A stretch of DNA of 64,000 nucleotides from Flavobacterium sp. (lineage in GTDB: Bacteria; Bacteroidota; Bacteroidia; Flavobacteriales; Flavobacteriaceae), in NCBI GenBank assembly GCA_025351785.1, contig JANXVF010000011.1:18958-82957 (forward strand). Reading direction: 5' to 3'. The notes below the pieces were generated by a model, which was not told the origin of the DNA, searched no databases, and saw only the letters and a list, made by a program, of their open reading frames with translations. Positions within the stretch are counted from its first letter, which is position 1. Each line of letters starts with the position of its first letter. Position numbers and translations under genes: made by a program. Positions 9,725 to 19,303 of the stretch are shown here, in pieces.

Positions 9725-11122
9725 ATGTCATCAGTATTGCCTTTTTTAATTGTGTTTGTTGTTGCTTTAGCCATTGGTGTTTACTTTGGAAAACAATTTT
9801 TTTCTGCCAATTCAAAATCAGAAAAAGCTTCATTAGAAGAAAAAATAAATGGTTTACTATCCCAAATAAATCTACAAAAAGAACAATTTCAAATAGATAA
9901 AATTCAATTTGAAAAACAATTAAAAGAAACTAATTCAGACAAAGAAATTATTCGAACAGAAAAAGAGTCATTGGCAATTCAATTATCAAAAAAAGAAACT
10001 GATTTTGATAATTTACTGGAACGCAATAGAGAACAAAAACAAGAGGTTGAAAAACTACAAGAGCGTTTTACAAAAGAATTTGAAAATCTTGCAAATAAAA
10101 TATTAGACGAAAAAACTACGAAATTTACTGAACAAAATAAAGAAAACTTAAAAAATATCCTTTCGCCACTTCAAGATAAAATTCAATTATTCGAAAAAAA
10201 AGTTGAAGATACTCACAAAGAAAGTATTGATTATCATGCCGCTTTGCGTCAGCAAATTCTGGGATTGAGAGATATGAATGAAAAAATGACAAAAGAAACG
10301 GTAAATTTGACAAAAGCTTTAAAGGGAGATAGTAAAATGCAAGGAAACTGGGGCGAGTTGATATTAGAACGCGTTTTAGAAAAATCGGGTTTAGAAAAAA
10401 ATAGAGAATATTTTGTTCAACAAAGTCATATAACTGATGATGGTAGTCGCGTTTTTCCCGATGTTGTTATTAATTTACCCGATGGTAAAAAAATGATTGT
10501 TGACTCTAAAGTTACTTTAACTGCATACGAACGCTATGTAAACGAAGAAAATGAAGATCTAAAAACACAATATTTGAAAGAGCATATTGTGGCTATTAAT
10601 AGGCATGTTGAACAATTAGGAAGTAAAAATTACCAAGATTTATACCAAATAGAAAGTCCAGGATTTGTATTATTATTTATTCCTATTGAACCTGCATTTG
10701 CACTAGCTATAAATCAGGATACAAATTTATATAGCAAAGCCCTCGATAAAAACATTATTATTGTTACCCCATCTACTTTGTTAGCTACTTTGAGAACTAT
10801 TGATAGCATGTGGATAAATCAAAAACAACAAGAAAATGCACTCGAAATTGCCCGTCAAGCTGGAGCATTGTATGACAAATTTGAAGGATTTGTGATAGAT
10901 TTATTGAAAATTGGCAAAAAAATGGATGAAGCAAAAATTGAATATCAAGGAGCAATGAATAAACTTGTAGATGGAAAAGGAAATTTAATTACAAGTGTTG
11001 AAAAACTAAAAAAAATGGGAGCCAAAGCCAAAAAGACTTTGCCAGAAAATATTTTAAACCGGGCAACCATATCTGAAAATAATGATTCATTATTAATCCA
11101 ATCTGAATTGAATTTAGAATAA
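9725..11122 (+). CDS. rmuC: DNA recombination protein RmuC
   Basis: A 465-residue protein with one N-terminal membrane anchor (about residues 3-22), a long charged coiled coil (about 30-160) and a C-terminal RmuC domain. The domain is recognised by LKGDSKMQGNWGELILERVLE, FPDVVINLPDGKKMIVDSKV and the later FIPIEPAFALA. The family limits certain DNA rearrangements in E. coli and has a nuclease-like fold, but its exact biochemical activity is unsettled. An 8/8-minus-one promoter-like TACATTTA lies just upstream. The next gene begins 12 bases after the stop and is probably co-transcribed. Confidence 0.94.
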   Translation: MSSVLPFLIVFVVALAIGVYFGKQFFSANSKSEKASLEEKINGLLSQINLQKEQFQIDKIQFEKQLKETNSDKEIIRTEKESLAIQLSKKETDFDNLLERNREQKQEVEKLQERFTKEFENLANKILDEKTTKFTEQNKENLKNILSPLQDKIQLFEKKVEDTHKESIDYHAALRQQILGLRDMNEKMTKETVNLTKALKGDSKMQGNWGELILERVLEKSGLEKNREYFVQQSHITDDGSRVFPDVVINLPDGKKMIVDSKVTLTAYERYVNEENEDLKTQYLKEHIVAINRHVEQLGSKNYQDLYQIESPGFVLLFIPIEPAFALAINQDTNLYSKALDKNIIIVTPSTLLATLRTIDSMWINQKQQENALEIARQAGALYDKFEGFVIDLLKIGKKMDEAKIEYQGAMNKLVDGKGNLITSVEKLKKMGAKAKKTLPENILNRATISENNDSLLIQSELNLE

Positions 11123-11134
11123 AAAAAATAAAAT

Positions 11135-11503
11135 ATGATACGAAAAATTGTTATTTACATCGTTTTATCTGTTGCAATATTGTTAACTACCTATTTGTTA
11201 TTTGTTTATTATGCATCGTACAGTGATGGAGTTCGATCTGGCGAACTAATAAAATTTAGCAGTAAAGGATATGTATTTAAAACTTGGGAAGGTGAGTTAA
11301 GTCAAGGAATATCTGGTGCTCAGATATTTAAATTTTCAGTATTAGACAGTGATGCTAAAGTAATTGAAGATTTAAAAAAATTTGAAGGTCAGTATGTAAA
11401 AGTTATTTATACTGAACGTTATCGAACTTTTCCTTGGTGGGGTGATACAAATTATTTTTTGAAAAGTGTCACAAAAGAAAATTCTCCCTTTACTGTAAAA
11501 TAA
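11135..11503 (+). CDS. Small single-span membrane protein of unknown function
   Basis: A 122-residue protein with one N-terminal membrane helix (about residues 5-27) followed by a soluble domain with GELIKFSSKGYVFKTWEGEL, and RYRTFPWWGDTNYF near the end. This is a conserved flavobacterial protein. I believe relatives have sometimes been given a 6-phosphogluconate dehydrogenase label, but nothing here resembles a dehydrogenase: there is no nucleotide-binding motif and it is far too short. The 12-base gap to rmuC suggests co-transcription. The soluble part probably faces the periplasm. Function unknown. Confidence 0.82.
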   Translation: MIRKIVIYIVLSVAILLTTYLLFVYYASYSDGVRSGELIKFSSKGYVFKTWEGELSQGISGAQIFKFSVLDSDAKVIEDLKKFEGQYVKVIYTERYRTFPWWGDTNYFLKSVTKENSPFTVK

Positions 11504-11567
11504 TTTTTTAATTTACTTAAATTTCAACTCTTAAAGAATATACTGTTTTAAATTTTATACTAAAAAT

Positions 11568-12113
11568 ATGCCCGATTTTAAATCTGTAAAATCCTCTAGA
11601 ATAACTATTTCCGAATTAATGTTGCCTTCTCACACTAATTTTTCTGGTAAAATTCATGGTGGATATATTTTATCATTATTAGATCAAATTGCATTTGCGT
11701 GTGCTTGTAAATTTTCGGGAAATTATTGTGTTACAGCAGCAGTTGATACTGTTGAATTTTTAAATCCGATAGAAGTAGGCGAACTTGTTATAATGAAAGC
11801 ATCTGTTAATTACGTTGGAAACAGTTCAATTATAGTAGGAATTAGAGTAGAATCTGAAAATATTCAAACTGGAATAATTAATCATTGCAACTCGAGTTAT
11901 TTTACAATGGTTGCCAAAGATAAGGAGGGAAAAAATGTAAAAGTTCCTGGTTTAATTTTATCAAATCTTGAGGACGTTAGGCGTTTTTATGATTGCATAA
12001 ATCAGATAAATCTAAAAAAAGAAAAAAAACTTCATAAAGATATTTTCGATCATAAGTCGGCTGATTCCTTACTAGGATTAAAAAATTATAATATTAAACT
12101 AGAATTTAATTAA
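11568..12113 (+). CDS. Acyl-CoA thioesterase, hotdog fold
   Basis: A 181-residue protein with one hotdog domain of the YciA/BFIT type, which hydrolyses acyl-CoA to free fatty acid and CoA. Visible family features: SRITISELMLPSHTNFSGKIHGG, with the conserved asparagine and glycine-rich turn before the central helix LLDQIAFACACKFSG, then CVTAAVDTVEFLNPIEVGELV. The chain-length preference cannot be read from sequence. The lysine-rich C-terminal extension (residues about 145-181) is longer than in YciA. It is probably monocistronic and cytoplasmic. Confidence 0.92.
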   Translation: MPDFKSVKSSRITISELMLPSHTNFSGKIHGGYILSLLDQIAFACACKFSGNYCVTAAVDTVEFLNPIEVGELVIMKASVNYVGNSSIIVGIRVESENIQTGIINHCNSSYFTMVAKDKEGKNVKVPGLILSNLEDVRRFYDCINQINLKKEKKLHKDIFDHKSADSLLGLKNYNIKLEFN

Positions 12114-12163
12114 TAATTTTTTTGTTAAAGTAATTATTTATAACAAGTTGTGAAATTTTTTTT

Positions 12164-12171
12164 TACTTTTG
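12164..12171 (+). promoter_or_regulatory. Promoter -7 element before the diheme lipoprotein gene
   Basis: TACTTTTG is an exact TAnnTTTG match 20 bases before the start codon. A TTG lies at 12148-12150, but its 13-base spacer is shorter than usual. Confidence 0.45.
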
Positions 12172-12190
12172 AATAATATCTTTAAAATTT

Positions 12191-13315
12191 ATGAAAAAAT
12201 ATTACCTTCTTGGCATTTTATCAATTTTCATTACGTTAGTAATAATTTCATGTTCAAAATCTGACAGCACACCAGAATACATTCCTGTCTCGCAAGTATC
12301 AGTAGATTTATCAACAGTTCCTTATCCTAAATTATCGGATTACAAATTTTTTGATGGCGATTTAAAAAATTTAAAACCATCACTCGGAGTTTTACCATAC
12401 GAGCCAGCCAGTAGTTTATTTTCTGATTATGCTCATAAAAAACGATTTGTTTGGATGCCAAATGGTACAAAAGCAAATTTTGACGGAGATACAAATGTTT
12501 TAAACTTACCTGTTGGTGCTGCTTTAATTAAAAATTTTTATTATGATAATGTGCAGCCATCAAATACAACTCGAATAGTTGAAACAAGAATTATGATTAG
12601 AAAAACTTCTGGGTGGATCTTTGCAGAATATGTTTGGAATGATGCTCAAACTGAAGCCTATTTTGATTTGAATGGTAGCTATACTGATATTCAATGGAAA
12701 GATGAAAATAATGTTATTAAAAATGTTAATTATAGAATCCCAAATGAAGTTCAATGTATAGTTTGTCATAAAGCAAAAGATATAGTAAATGGAGTTGAGG
12801 TAATAAATAATATTCCGATTGGTATTAAACCACAAAATTTAAACACTAATTATAGTTACAGTTCGGGCTCAAAAAATCAATTATTAAAATGGATTGAAAC
12901 AGGTTATTTAGAAAATAATTTTAGTTTACCAACGGCTCAAAATTCAACTGTAAATTATAACGATACATCGAAGGATTTAGAAGTCAGAGCGAGATCATAT
13001 ATTGATATCAATTGCGCGCATTGTCACCAACTAAATCGTCATTGCGATTATAGACCTATGCGATTTGCTTTTTCAGAAACTGCAAGCAATCATGCTAACA
13101 TGGGAGTTTGTGTGCCTACATCTGATATGCAGGATTTTCCCGCCGAATTAAGTTCGGTTGTAACACCGCAAAATATTAATCAATCCATGTTATTTTACAG
13201 GATTAACACAACAAACGAAAGCTACAGAATGCCTTTGCATGGTAGAACATTAATACATACTGAAGGTGTTTTATTAATTAAAGATTGGATAAACTCTTTA
13301 CACGACTGCAACTAA
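12191..13315 (+). CDS. Diheme c-type cytochrome lipoprotein (SO2930-like)
   Basis: A 374-residue lipoprotein: signal sequence with lipobox ending VIISC, lipidated Cys21. It carries two c-type heme attachment motifs, CIVCH (residues 189-193) and CAHCH (275-279). Layout, length and the sentence-like segments EPASSLFSDYAHKKRFVWMP and TEGVLLIKDWI fit the SO2930-type diheme cytochrome family (TIGR03806-like), whose physiological partner is not established. It is expected at the membrane on the periplasmic side, or surface exposed. The next gene, a T9SS protein, starts 27 bases downstream, so the two probably form an operon that leads towards the peroxidase and TonB receptor genes. Confidence 0.88.
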   Translation: MKKYYLLGILSIFITLVIISCSKSDSTPEYIPVSQVSVDLSTVPYPKLSDYKFFDGDLKNLKPSLGVLPYEPASSLFSDYAHKKRFVWMPNGTKANFDGDTNVLNLPVGAALIKNFYYDNVQPSNTTRIVETRIMIRKTSGWIFAEYVWNDAQTEAYFDLNGSYTDIQWKDENNVIKNVNYRIPNEVQCIVCHKAKDIVNGVEVINNIPIGIKPQNLNTNYSYSSGSKNQLLKWIETGYLENNFSLPTAQNSTVNYNDTSKDLEVRARSYIDINCAHCHQLNRHCDYRPMRFAFSETASNHANMGVCVPTSDMQDFPAELSSVVTPQNINQSMLFYRINTTNESYRMPLHGRTLIHTEGVLLIKDWINSLHDCN

Positions 13316-13342
13316 CAAAACCAAACAAACAAAATTATAATT

Positions 13343-15778
13343 ATGAAAAAAATTACATTACTTCTTTTTTGCTTAATATTTCAAATATCTAAAGCTCAAA
13401 ATAGCTGTGCTACAGCTTTGCCTATAACCACAGGAATTAGAACAATTACAGTTATAGATGGTGCTAATACTGCCACAACTTGTTCAACAGCAACATTAGC
13501 TGAATGGTATGTTTACACACCAACTGCAAATCATAGTGTTACAGTTACTTCAGATATGCAAGTTAATATTTGTAAAGACACTAATTTTAATATATATACA
13601 GGTTCATGTACAAACTTAACGTGTTACAGTGGAGATGACGATTCTGGAATAATAGCTTGTAATAGCGGAAATACAAATTCATATCTATCAACAAAAACAT
13701 TCGATGTGTTTGCTGGTACTACATATTATATTGCTTGGGATAACCGATGGACTTCGACTGGTTTTGACTTTCAATTGATTGAATCTCCTTATGTGCCTAC
13801 ACCATGTTCTACTGCAACTCCTATTACTGCCGGTATTACAAACGTACCATCAATAACAGGAACCAATATTTCAACCACTTGTTCAACTGCTAGTTTAGCA
13901 AATTGGTATTCGTATACTCCTACTCAAAATTATAATATTACTGTAACTTCTGATTTAATTAGTAATATTTGTAAAGACACAAACTTTAGTGTTTATACTG
14001 GTTCATGTGCCGCATTATCTTGTGTAGCAAGCGATGATAACTCAGGAATAATACCATGTAATTCTGGGAATACAAATTCAAATTTATCTTCACAAACTTT
14101 TACAGTAAACGCTGGAACTACATATTATATCGTATGGGATAATAAATGGAGTACTGCTGGTTTTGATTTTCAACTAACACAAGCTCCAATTCCTCCACCG
14201 CCAGTTTCCTATATTTCTCAAAATGTAAGTAGCATTAATAGTACTTATAATCTTTGTGTGGTTGATATGAATGGTGATCATAAAGATGATATCGCTGGAG
14301 TAAGTGCTAATAATTTAAGAATTAATTATCAAGGTACTGTTCCTAATGTGTTTTCGGTTTCAGATTTTCCTATAACTGGAACAAGTTTAATGCCAAATTG
14401 GAGTTTAGCAGCTGGTGATTATAATAAAGATGGTTTTAATGATCTTATACTTGGCAATGGAAGTGGTGCAACTTTTTGGAAATCAAATAGTACAGGAACA
14501 GCTTACACGAGCTATACTCCGGGACAATATATTTTTTGTCAACGTACAAATTTTGTAGATATTAATAATGATGGTAATTTAGATGCTTTTTCATGTCATG
14601 ATGTGGCACCAAATTGTTATTATTTAAACGATGGTAATGCAAATTTTACTTATTATCAATCAAATACTACTCCTGGTGCTGTAAATTTTGGAACAATCGG
14701 TGGAAATTATGCTACACTTTGGTTTGATTATGATAATGATGGAGACTCTGATGTGTTTATTTCAAAATGTTCAGGACCACCTTGTGAACTTCACCGAAAT
14801 GATGGAAACGGAATTTTTACCGATATATCTGCAATAGCAACAATAAATGTAACCCCTATTCAAACTTGGTCTTCTGGAATTGCAGATTTTGACAACGATG
14901 GAGATATGGATATTATTATTACTGCAAGTGCTGGTAGTCATAAATTTTTTAGAAATAATTTAGACACAACCAATACAACCGAAGAAGCATTTTCTAATAT
15001 TACAGCTGGATCAGGTTGGGATACAAATCCAACTACAAATATTGATAATATTGCTTACGATTTTGATAATGACGGATATGTTGATGTACTTGGCGGAGGA
15101 AATAAAATTATGTTTAATAACCATGGTACAAATACATTTACACCTGTAGTATATTCTAGCGGTATAAGTGTGGGTGGTGTTGGAGATTTAAATAATGACG
15201 GATTTTTAGATTTATTAAACGGAACTACAATAAAATATGCAGTGCCAAATGGAAACAATTGGGTTAAAGTTGCTTTACAAGGAATACAAAGTAATGGTAA
15301 CGGAATTGGAGCACGAGTTGAAATTTATGGTGCCTGGGGTAAACAAATTAGAGACATAAGAAGCGGTGAAGGATTTAAATATATGAGTAGTTTAAATGCT
15401 CATTTTGGTATCGGGACTGCTACCGCAATTACTCAAATAATTGTTCGTTGGCCATCTGGTATAGTTGATACTTATAATAATCCTTCTATTAACCAAATGC
15501 TTATGGCAGTTGAAGGAGCTACATTGTCTGTTAATTCATTTACAAACTCTGGTTTTGTAATGTATCCAAATCCCGCAAAAGATTTAATTAAAATAAAATC
15601 AGCAAACGAAATTGAATTTTTATCAGCAAAAATATTTGATTTAAACGGTCGATTGGTTGCAACCCCAAAAATAAATTCAAACACTATATCTGTTCAAGAA
15701 TTGAGTATCGGTACTTATATTTTATTACTAAGTGATAATAACGGTAAAGATTATTCTCAAAAATTCTTAAAGGAATAA
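13343..15778 (+). CDS. T9SS-secreted FG-GAP/VCBS repeat protein with ASPIC/UnbV domain
   Basis: An 811-residue secreted protein. A signal peptide (ending SKAQ) is followed by two tandem copies of a module of about 130 residues (22-154 and 155-285). Each contains TTCSTA(T/S)LA, a WY.YTPT stretch, NICKDTNF, YTGSC, then GTTYYI.WDN. Next come several FG-GAP/VCBS propeller repeats with calcium-loop signatures such as DYNKDGFNDLI, DYDNDGDSDVF and DFDNDGDMDI. An ASPIC/UnbV domain follows (about 640-720: GIGARVEIYGAWGKQIRDI, then IVRWPSG). A T9SS type A sorting tail ends the protein (YPNPAKDLIKI and onward). A surface role next to the heme proteins is inferred, and the module duplication is recent enough to be obvious at DNA level. 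A strong terminator follows. Confidence 0.9.
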   Translation: MKKITLLLFCLIFQISKAQNSCATALPITTGIRTITVIDGANTATTCSTATLAEWYVYTPTANHSVTVTSDMQVNICKDTNFNIYTGSCTNLTCYSGDDDSGIIACNSGNTNSYLSTKTFDVFAGTTYYIAWDNRWTSTGFDFQLIESPYVPTPCSTATPITAGITNVPSITGTNISTTCSTASLANWYSYTPTQNYNITVTSDLISNICKDTNFSVYTGSCAALSCVASDDNSGIIPCNSGNTNSNLSSQTFTVNAGTTYYIVWDNKWSTAGFDFQLTQAPIPPPPVSYISQNVSSINSTYNLCVVDMNGDHKDDIAGVSANNLRINYQGTVPNVFSVSDFPITGTSLMPNWSLAAGDYNKDGFNDLILGNGSGATFWKSNSTGTAYTSYTPGQYIFCQRTNFVDINNDGNLDAFSCHDVAPNCYYLNDGNANFTYYQSNTTPGAVNFGTIGGNYATLWFDYDNDGDSDVFISKCSGPPCELHRNDGNGIFTDISAIATINVTPIQTWSSGIADFDNDGDMDIIITASAGSHKFFRNNLDTTNTTEEAFSNITAGSGWDTNPTTNIDNIAYDFDNDGYVDVLGGGNKIMFNNHGTNTFTPVVYSSGISVGGVGDLNNDGFLDLLNGTTIKYAVPNGNNWVKVALQGIQSNGNGIGARVEIYGAWGKQIRDIRSGEGFKYMSSLNAHFGIGTATAITQIIVRWPSGIVDTYNNPSINQMLMAVEGATLSVNSFTNSGFVMYPNPAKDLIKIKSANEIEFLSAKIFDLNGRLVATPKINSNTISVQELSIGTYILLLSDNNGKDYSQKFLKE

Positions 15779-15803
15779 CTCTAAAAACTATTTTTTTTTA
15801 TAG

Positions 15804-15829
15804 AAACCCAGTAATTTACTGGGTTTTTT
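15804..15829 (+). terminator. Rho-independent terminator after the FG-GAP/ASPIC gene
   Basis: The hairpin ACCCAGTA-ATT-TACTGGGT (15806-15824) is followed by a T run. It separates the first two genes of the redox block from the peroxidase gene. Confidence 0.85.
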
Positions 15830-15869
15830 ATTAATCTAAAATATTATTCATATTTATTCTAAATAAATT

Positions 15870-15899
15870 TTGTGGATTAAATGTTCATTATTATATTTG
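15870..15899 (+). promoter_or_regulatory. Full Bacteroidota promoter of the diheme peroxidase gene
   Basis: TTG at 15870-15872, a 19-base spacer, and TATATTTG at 15892-15899 match the TTG-N19-TAnnTTTG housekeeping promoter of Flavobacterium. The start codon follows 35 bases later. Confidence 0.65.
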
Positions 15900-15933
15900 C
15901 ATTATTATTTTTAATTATTCTAAATAAATACAG

Positions 15934-17064
15934 ATGACAACTATAATGTATAAAATGAAATTTCATTACGCAGCCTTACTATGTATCATATTAATTTCTA
16001 CATTATCTAGTTGTAGCGATCAATATACAGAAATAACAGATGAAAAATTAATACTAAAAGATTCAAAAATTACGCTAGGTGAAAAATTGTTTTTTGAAAC
16101 AAAATTGTCTAATCCAGAAGGACAATCTTGTGCAAATTGTCATGCACCACAAACTGGTTTTAGTGATCCTAATCATCAAATAGTTTCGAATGGTATAAAC
16201 GGGAATTTATTTAGTAATCGAAATGCACCAAGTTTATCATACAATGTTTTTTCCCCAGAACGATATTACAATTTAGTTGATCAAACATTTATTGGTGGAT
16301 TATTTATTGATGGTAGATCACAAAACTTAGAGACCCAAGCAATAAATCCGCTTTTAAATCCTGTAGAAATGAATAATTTGAATATTAATATGATAGTTCA
16401 AAAAATTAAATCACTATCCTATTATTCAGATTTTATAAAGATATATGGTACAAATACATCAGATACCGAACTTTTAAATCAATTTACAAATGCTATTTCA
16501 AATTTTGAAAAATCAACAAAAGTAAATTCATTTACATCAAAGTTTGATTATTTTTCTAAACAATTAGTTTCATTTTCAAATGATGAACTTGCGGGTTTAG
16601 CATTATATAAAGGAAAAGCAAATTGTGCTGCTTGTCATCCATTAGATCCAGATGAAAATTCGGGGAAAGTTTTATTAACTGATTTTTCATATGATAATAT
16701 TGGTGTACCAAAAAATCTAAACAATCCTTTTTACTCCATGCCAGCATCTATAAATCCTGATGGTGCTAATTATATTGATTATGGAATTGGAGCAATTGTA
16801 AATATGCCAGAACACAACGGAAAATTTAAAGTGCCTACACTAAGAAATATAGCTATTTCTGCTCCCTATTTTCACAACGGATTTTATAACACGTTAAGTC
16901 AAGTAATTCATTTTTACAATAAACGAAAGGTAGAAAATTTGGGACAGCCCGAAATTCCCGAAACGGTAAATACCCAAGAACTCGGCGATTTAAAAATGAC
17001 AATACAAGAAGAGCAACAACTAGAAAAATTTCTTTTAACACTGACAGATCATTACCGTCAATAA
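15934..17064 (+). CDS. Diheme cytochrome-c peroxidase, MauG/CcpA family, lipoprotein
   Basis: A 376-residue diheme enzyme. The leader ends in lipobox TLSSC (Cys27 from the first ATG; ATGs at residues 5 and 8 would give a more usual short leader, so the true start could be 15955). Heme sites are CANCH (residues 66-70) and CAACH (231-235). The family signatures RNAPSLSYN, GGLFIDGR and PTLRNIAISAPYFHNG are present. Family members reduce hydrogen peroxide or, like MauG and MbnH, perform oxidative protein modification. Sequence alone does not decide which. The TonB receptor gene starts 31 bases downstream and is probably co-transcribed, which hints at a role in metal or siderophore uptake. Confidence 0.92.
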   Translation: MTTIMYKMKFHYAALLCIILISTLSSCSDQYTEITDEKLILKDSKITLGEKLFFETKLSNPEGQSCANCHAPQTGFSDPNHQIVSNGINGNLFSNRNAPSLSYNVFSPERYYNLVDQTFIGGLFIDGRSQNLETQAINPLLNPVEMNNLNINMIVQKIKSLSYYSDFIKIYGTNTSDTELLNQFTNAISNFEKSTKVNSFTSKFDYFSKQLVSFSNDELAGLALYKGKANCAACHPLDPDENSGKVLLTDFSYDNIGVPKNLNNPFYSMPASINPDGANYIDYGIGAIVNMPEHNGKFKVPTLRNIAISAPYFHNGFYNTLSQVIHFYNKRKVENLGQPEIPETVNTQELGDLKMTIQEEQQLEKFLLTLTDHYRQ

Positions 17065-17095
17065 TAATTATCACAAACAAAAATTACATATAAAT

Positions 17096-19270
17096 ATGAT
17101 CCCTAAGAAAAATATAATTCAAAGTATAATTTTAATTACATCGTTATACAGCACTGCACAAATAAAAGACACAGTTCGGTTAAAACCAATTGACATAAAA
17201 CCTTTTAAAACCGTAAATGGTATTGGACATTTGCCAGATTCAAAAAACGGAATTATTTATGCCGGAAAAAAAAGTGAAATCATTTTAGTGGATAGTTTAG
17301 ATGCAAATAAAGCTATAAATAATACTAGACAAATTTTAGGAAGAATACCAGGATTAAATATTGTCGAGACCGAAAGTAGCGGGTTTACAGCCAATGGAAT
17401 AGCCACTCGAGGATTAAACCCTACCCAAAGTATAGAAATGAATACGCGTCAAAATGGTTATAATGTAAGTGCTGATGTTTTCGGATATAACGAAGCCTAT
17501 TATTTGCCTCCGATGGAAGCTGTAAACAGAATCGAGCTTGTGCGTGGCGCTTCATCTTTACAATTTGGTTCTCAATTTGGCGGGTTAGTAAACTATGTCA
17601 TTAAAGAAATTCCAAAAAGCAAACCTTTCGAAATTTTAACATCACAAACTTTAGGTAGTTTTGGATTATATAATTCGTTTAATTCTGTAGGTGGAAATTA
17701 TAAAAAAATAAATTATTATGCTTTTGTGCAGCATCGATATATAAATGGTTATCGCCCCAATAGTGAACAAACACAATTATCTGGGTTTGCAAAAATTCAA
17801 TACAATCACTCAGAAAAATTGAATTTTGGATTAGAATATTCCTTATTAAGAAATAAGTTACGAATGCCAGGTGGATTAACTGATAGTTTGTTTTATGCAA
17901 ATCCAAGAGCTTCAACTAGATCTCGAAATTGGTTAGAAAGTCCGTGGAATATTATTTCAACCTTTGCAAATTTTACTCCTTCAAAAAATAGTACTTTAAG
18001 TGCAAAATCAACTTTTTTGTTTAGCAGTCGTTCTCTAGTTTGGCGTAATGAAGATGGAGGACCACAAGCAACCGACAATATTGACCCTATTACATCAAAC
18101 TTTGTTGCGAGAGAAGTTGGTATAGAACGCATGAATAATTCAACTACCGAGATTCGCTTTTCTCAAAATTATAAACTAAAAAATCAAGTATCTACTTTTG
18201 CAGCAGGTATTCGTCAAAGCTATGCCTGGTTTAAACGTTTAGGTGGTGGACAAGGGACAACTGCCAGCGATTTTGATTTGTCTATATCAGGCAATTGGGG
18301 TTATGATTTAAATTTCACTACTTCTAATATTGCTCCTTTTTTTGAAAATATTTTCAAATTAAATAAAAAATTAACGGTAACTCCAGGATTTAGATTTGAA
18401 TATTTAAGAAGCACCATTAAAGGAAGCAAAGAAATTGATGGAGATATACAAATTTCTAACGAAACAAAAACTAGAACTTTTCCTTTGTTTGGAATTGGAT
18501 TAGAATTAAAACCAACTAAAAATACGAGTCTGTATGGCAACATAAGTCAAGCATACAGACCCATAGATTACAGTCAACTAGAGCCTTTAGGAATAACTTC
18601 GCGAATAGATTCTAAATTAAAAGACTCAAATGGTTTTAATTCTGATTTTGGATATCGAGGCACTATTAAAAATTATTTAAACTTCGATTTTAGCTTGTTC
18701 TATTTGGCTTATAATAATCGAATTGGAACTGCACTTGCAGTAGATGATACAACAGGAGATTTTTATACCATCAGAAAAAATATTGCAAATAGTATTCATA
18801 AAGGAATTGAAAGTTATTTAGAATTTAATTTTATCAAATATTTTAATCCAAAATCATCATATGGATTTAGTGTTTTCAACTCGTTCGGTTATGTAGATGC
18901 TCAATATACCACAGGTGAGTTCAAAGGAAATCGTGTTGAAGCTGCAACAAAAATAATTAATCGTTTGGGAGCTATTTTAAGTTCAAAAAATATTTCGACT
19001 ACATTCCAATATAATTATACAGGCGATGCTTTTGGTGATGCAACAAATACTGTTGCTAGCGAAAATCCTGTAGCAGGATTTATTCCTGCATATACAGTTT
19101 TAGATTGGAGTGCCACATACAAGTATGAAAATTATTCAATAAAATTAGGTTGCAATAATATTTTAGATAAATCTTATTTTACTCGACGAACAGATGAATA
19201 TCCTGGTCCTGGAATTATTCCTGCAATTGGAAGAAGTTTTTATATTGGATTCAGTGCATTTTTTAATTAA
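17096..19270 (+). CDS. TonB-dependent outer-membrane receptor, FecA-like
   Basis: A 724-residue outer-membrane transporter. A signal peptide (to about residue 21, STAQ) is followed by a plug domain (about 75-185) with LGRIPGLNIVETES, ATRGLNPTQSIEMNTRQNG and VNRIELVRGASSLQFGSQFG. A long beta-barrel rich in alternating aromatic residues ends in YIGFSAFFN, with a C-terminal aromatic residue suited for Bam-mediated insertion. No SusC-type CarboxypepD domain is present. The closest general resemblance is to ferric-citrate/siderophore receptors. Following the MauG-type peroxidase within 31 bases, it may import an iron or copper complex processed by that enzyme. This is inference. Confidence 0.92.
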   Translation: MIPKKNIIQSIILITSLYSTAQIKDTVRLKPIDIKPFKTVNGIGHLPDSKNGIIYAGKKSEIILVDSLDANKAINNTRQILGRIPGLNIVETESSGFTANGIATRGLNPTQSIEMNTRQNGYNVSADVFGYNEAYYLPPMEAVNRIELVRGASSLQFGSQFGGLVNYVIKEIPKSKPFEILTSQTLGSFGLYNSFNSVGGNYKKINYYAFVQHRYINGYRPNSEQTQLSGFAKIQYNHSEKLNFGLEYSLLRNKLRMPGGLTDSLFYANPRASTRSRNWLESPWNIISTFANFTPSKNSTLSAKSTFLFSSRSLVWRNEDGGPQATDNIDPITSNFVAREVGIERMNNSTTEIRFSQNYKLKNQVSTFAAGIRQSYAWFKRLGGGQGTTASDFDLSISGNWGYDLNFTTSNIAPFFENIFKLNKKLTVTPGFRFEYLRSTIKGSKEIDGDIQISNETKTRTFPLFGIGLELKPTKNTSLYGNISQAYRPIDYSQLEPLGITSRIDSKLKDSNGFNSDFGYRGTIKNYLNFDFSLFYLAYNNRIGTALAVDDTTGDFYTIRKNIANSIHKGIESYLEFNFIKYFNPKSSYGFSVFNSFGYVDAQYTTGEFKGNRVEAATKIINRLGAILSSKNISTTFQYNYTGDAFGDATNTVASENPVAGFIPAYTVLDWSATYKYENYSIKLGCNNILDKSYFTRRTDEYPGPGIIPAIGRSFYIGFSAFFN

Positions 19271-19274
19271 AAAA

Positions 19275-19300
19275 AAACCGTTCTATTATGAACGGGATAT
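19275..19300 (-). terminator. Terminator of the FKBP-like lipoprotein gene
   Basis: The hairpin CCGTTC-N6-GAACGG (19278-19295) is followed on the minus strand by nine T. It lies just beyond the minus-strand stop at 19304. On the plus strand there is no good T run, so it mainly serves the minus-strand gene. Confidence 0.7.
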
Positions 19301-19303
19301 TTG

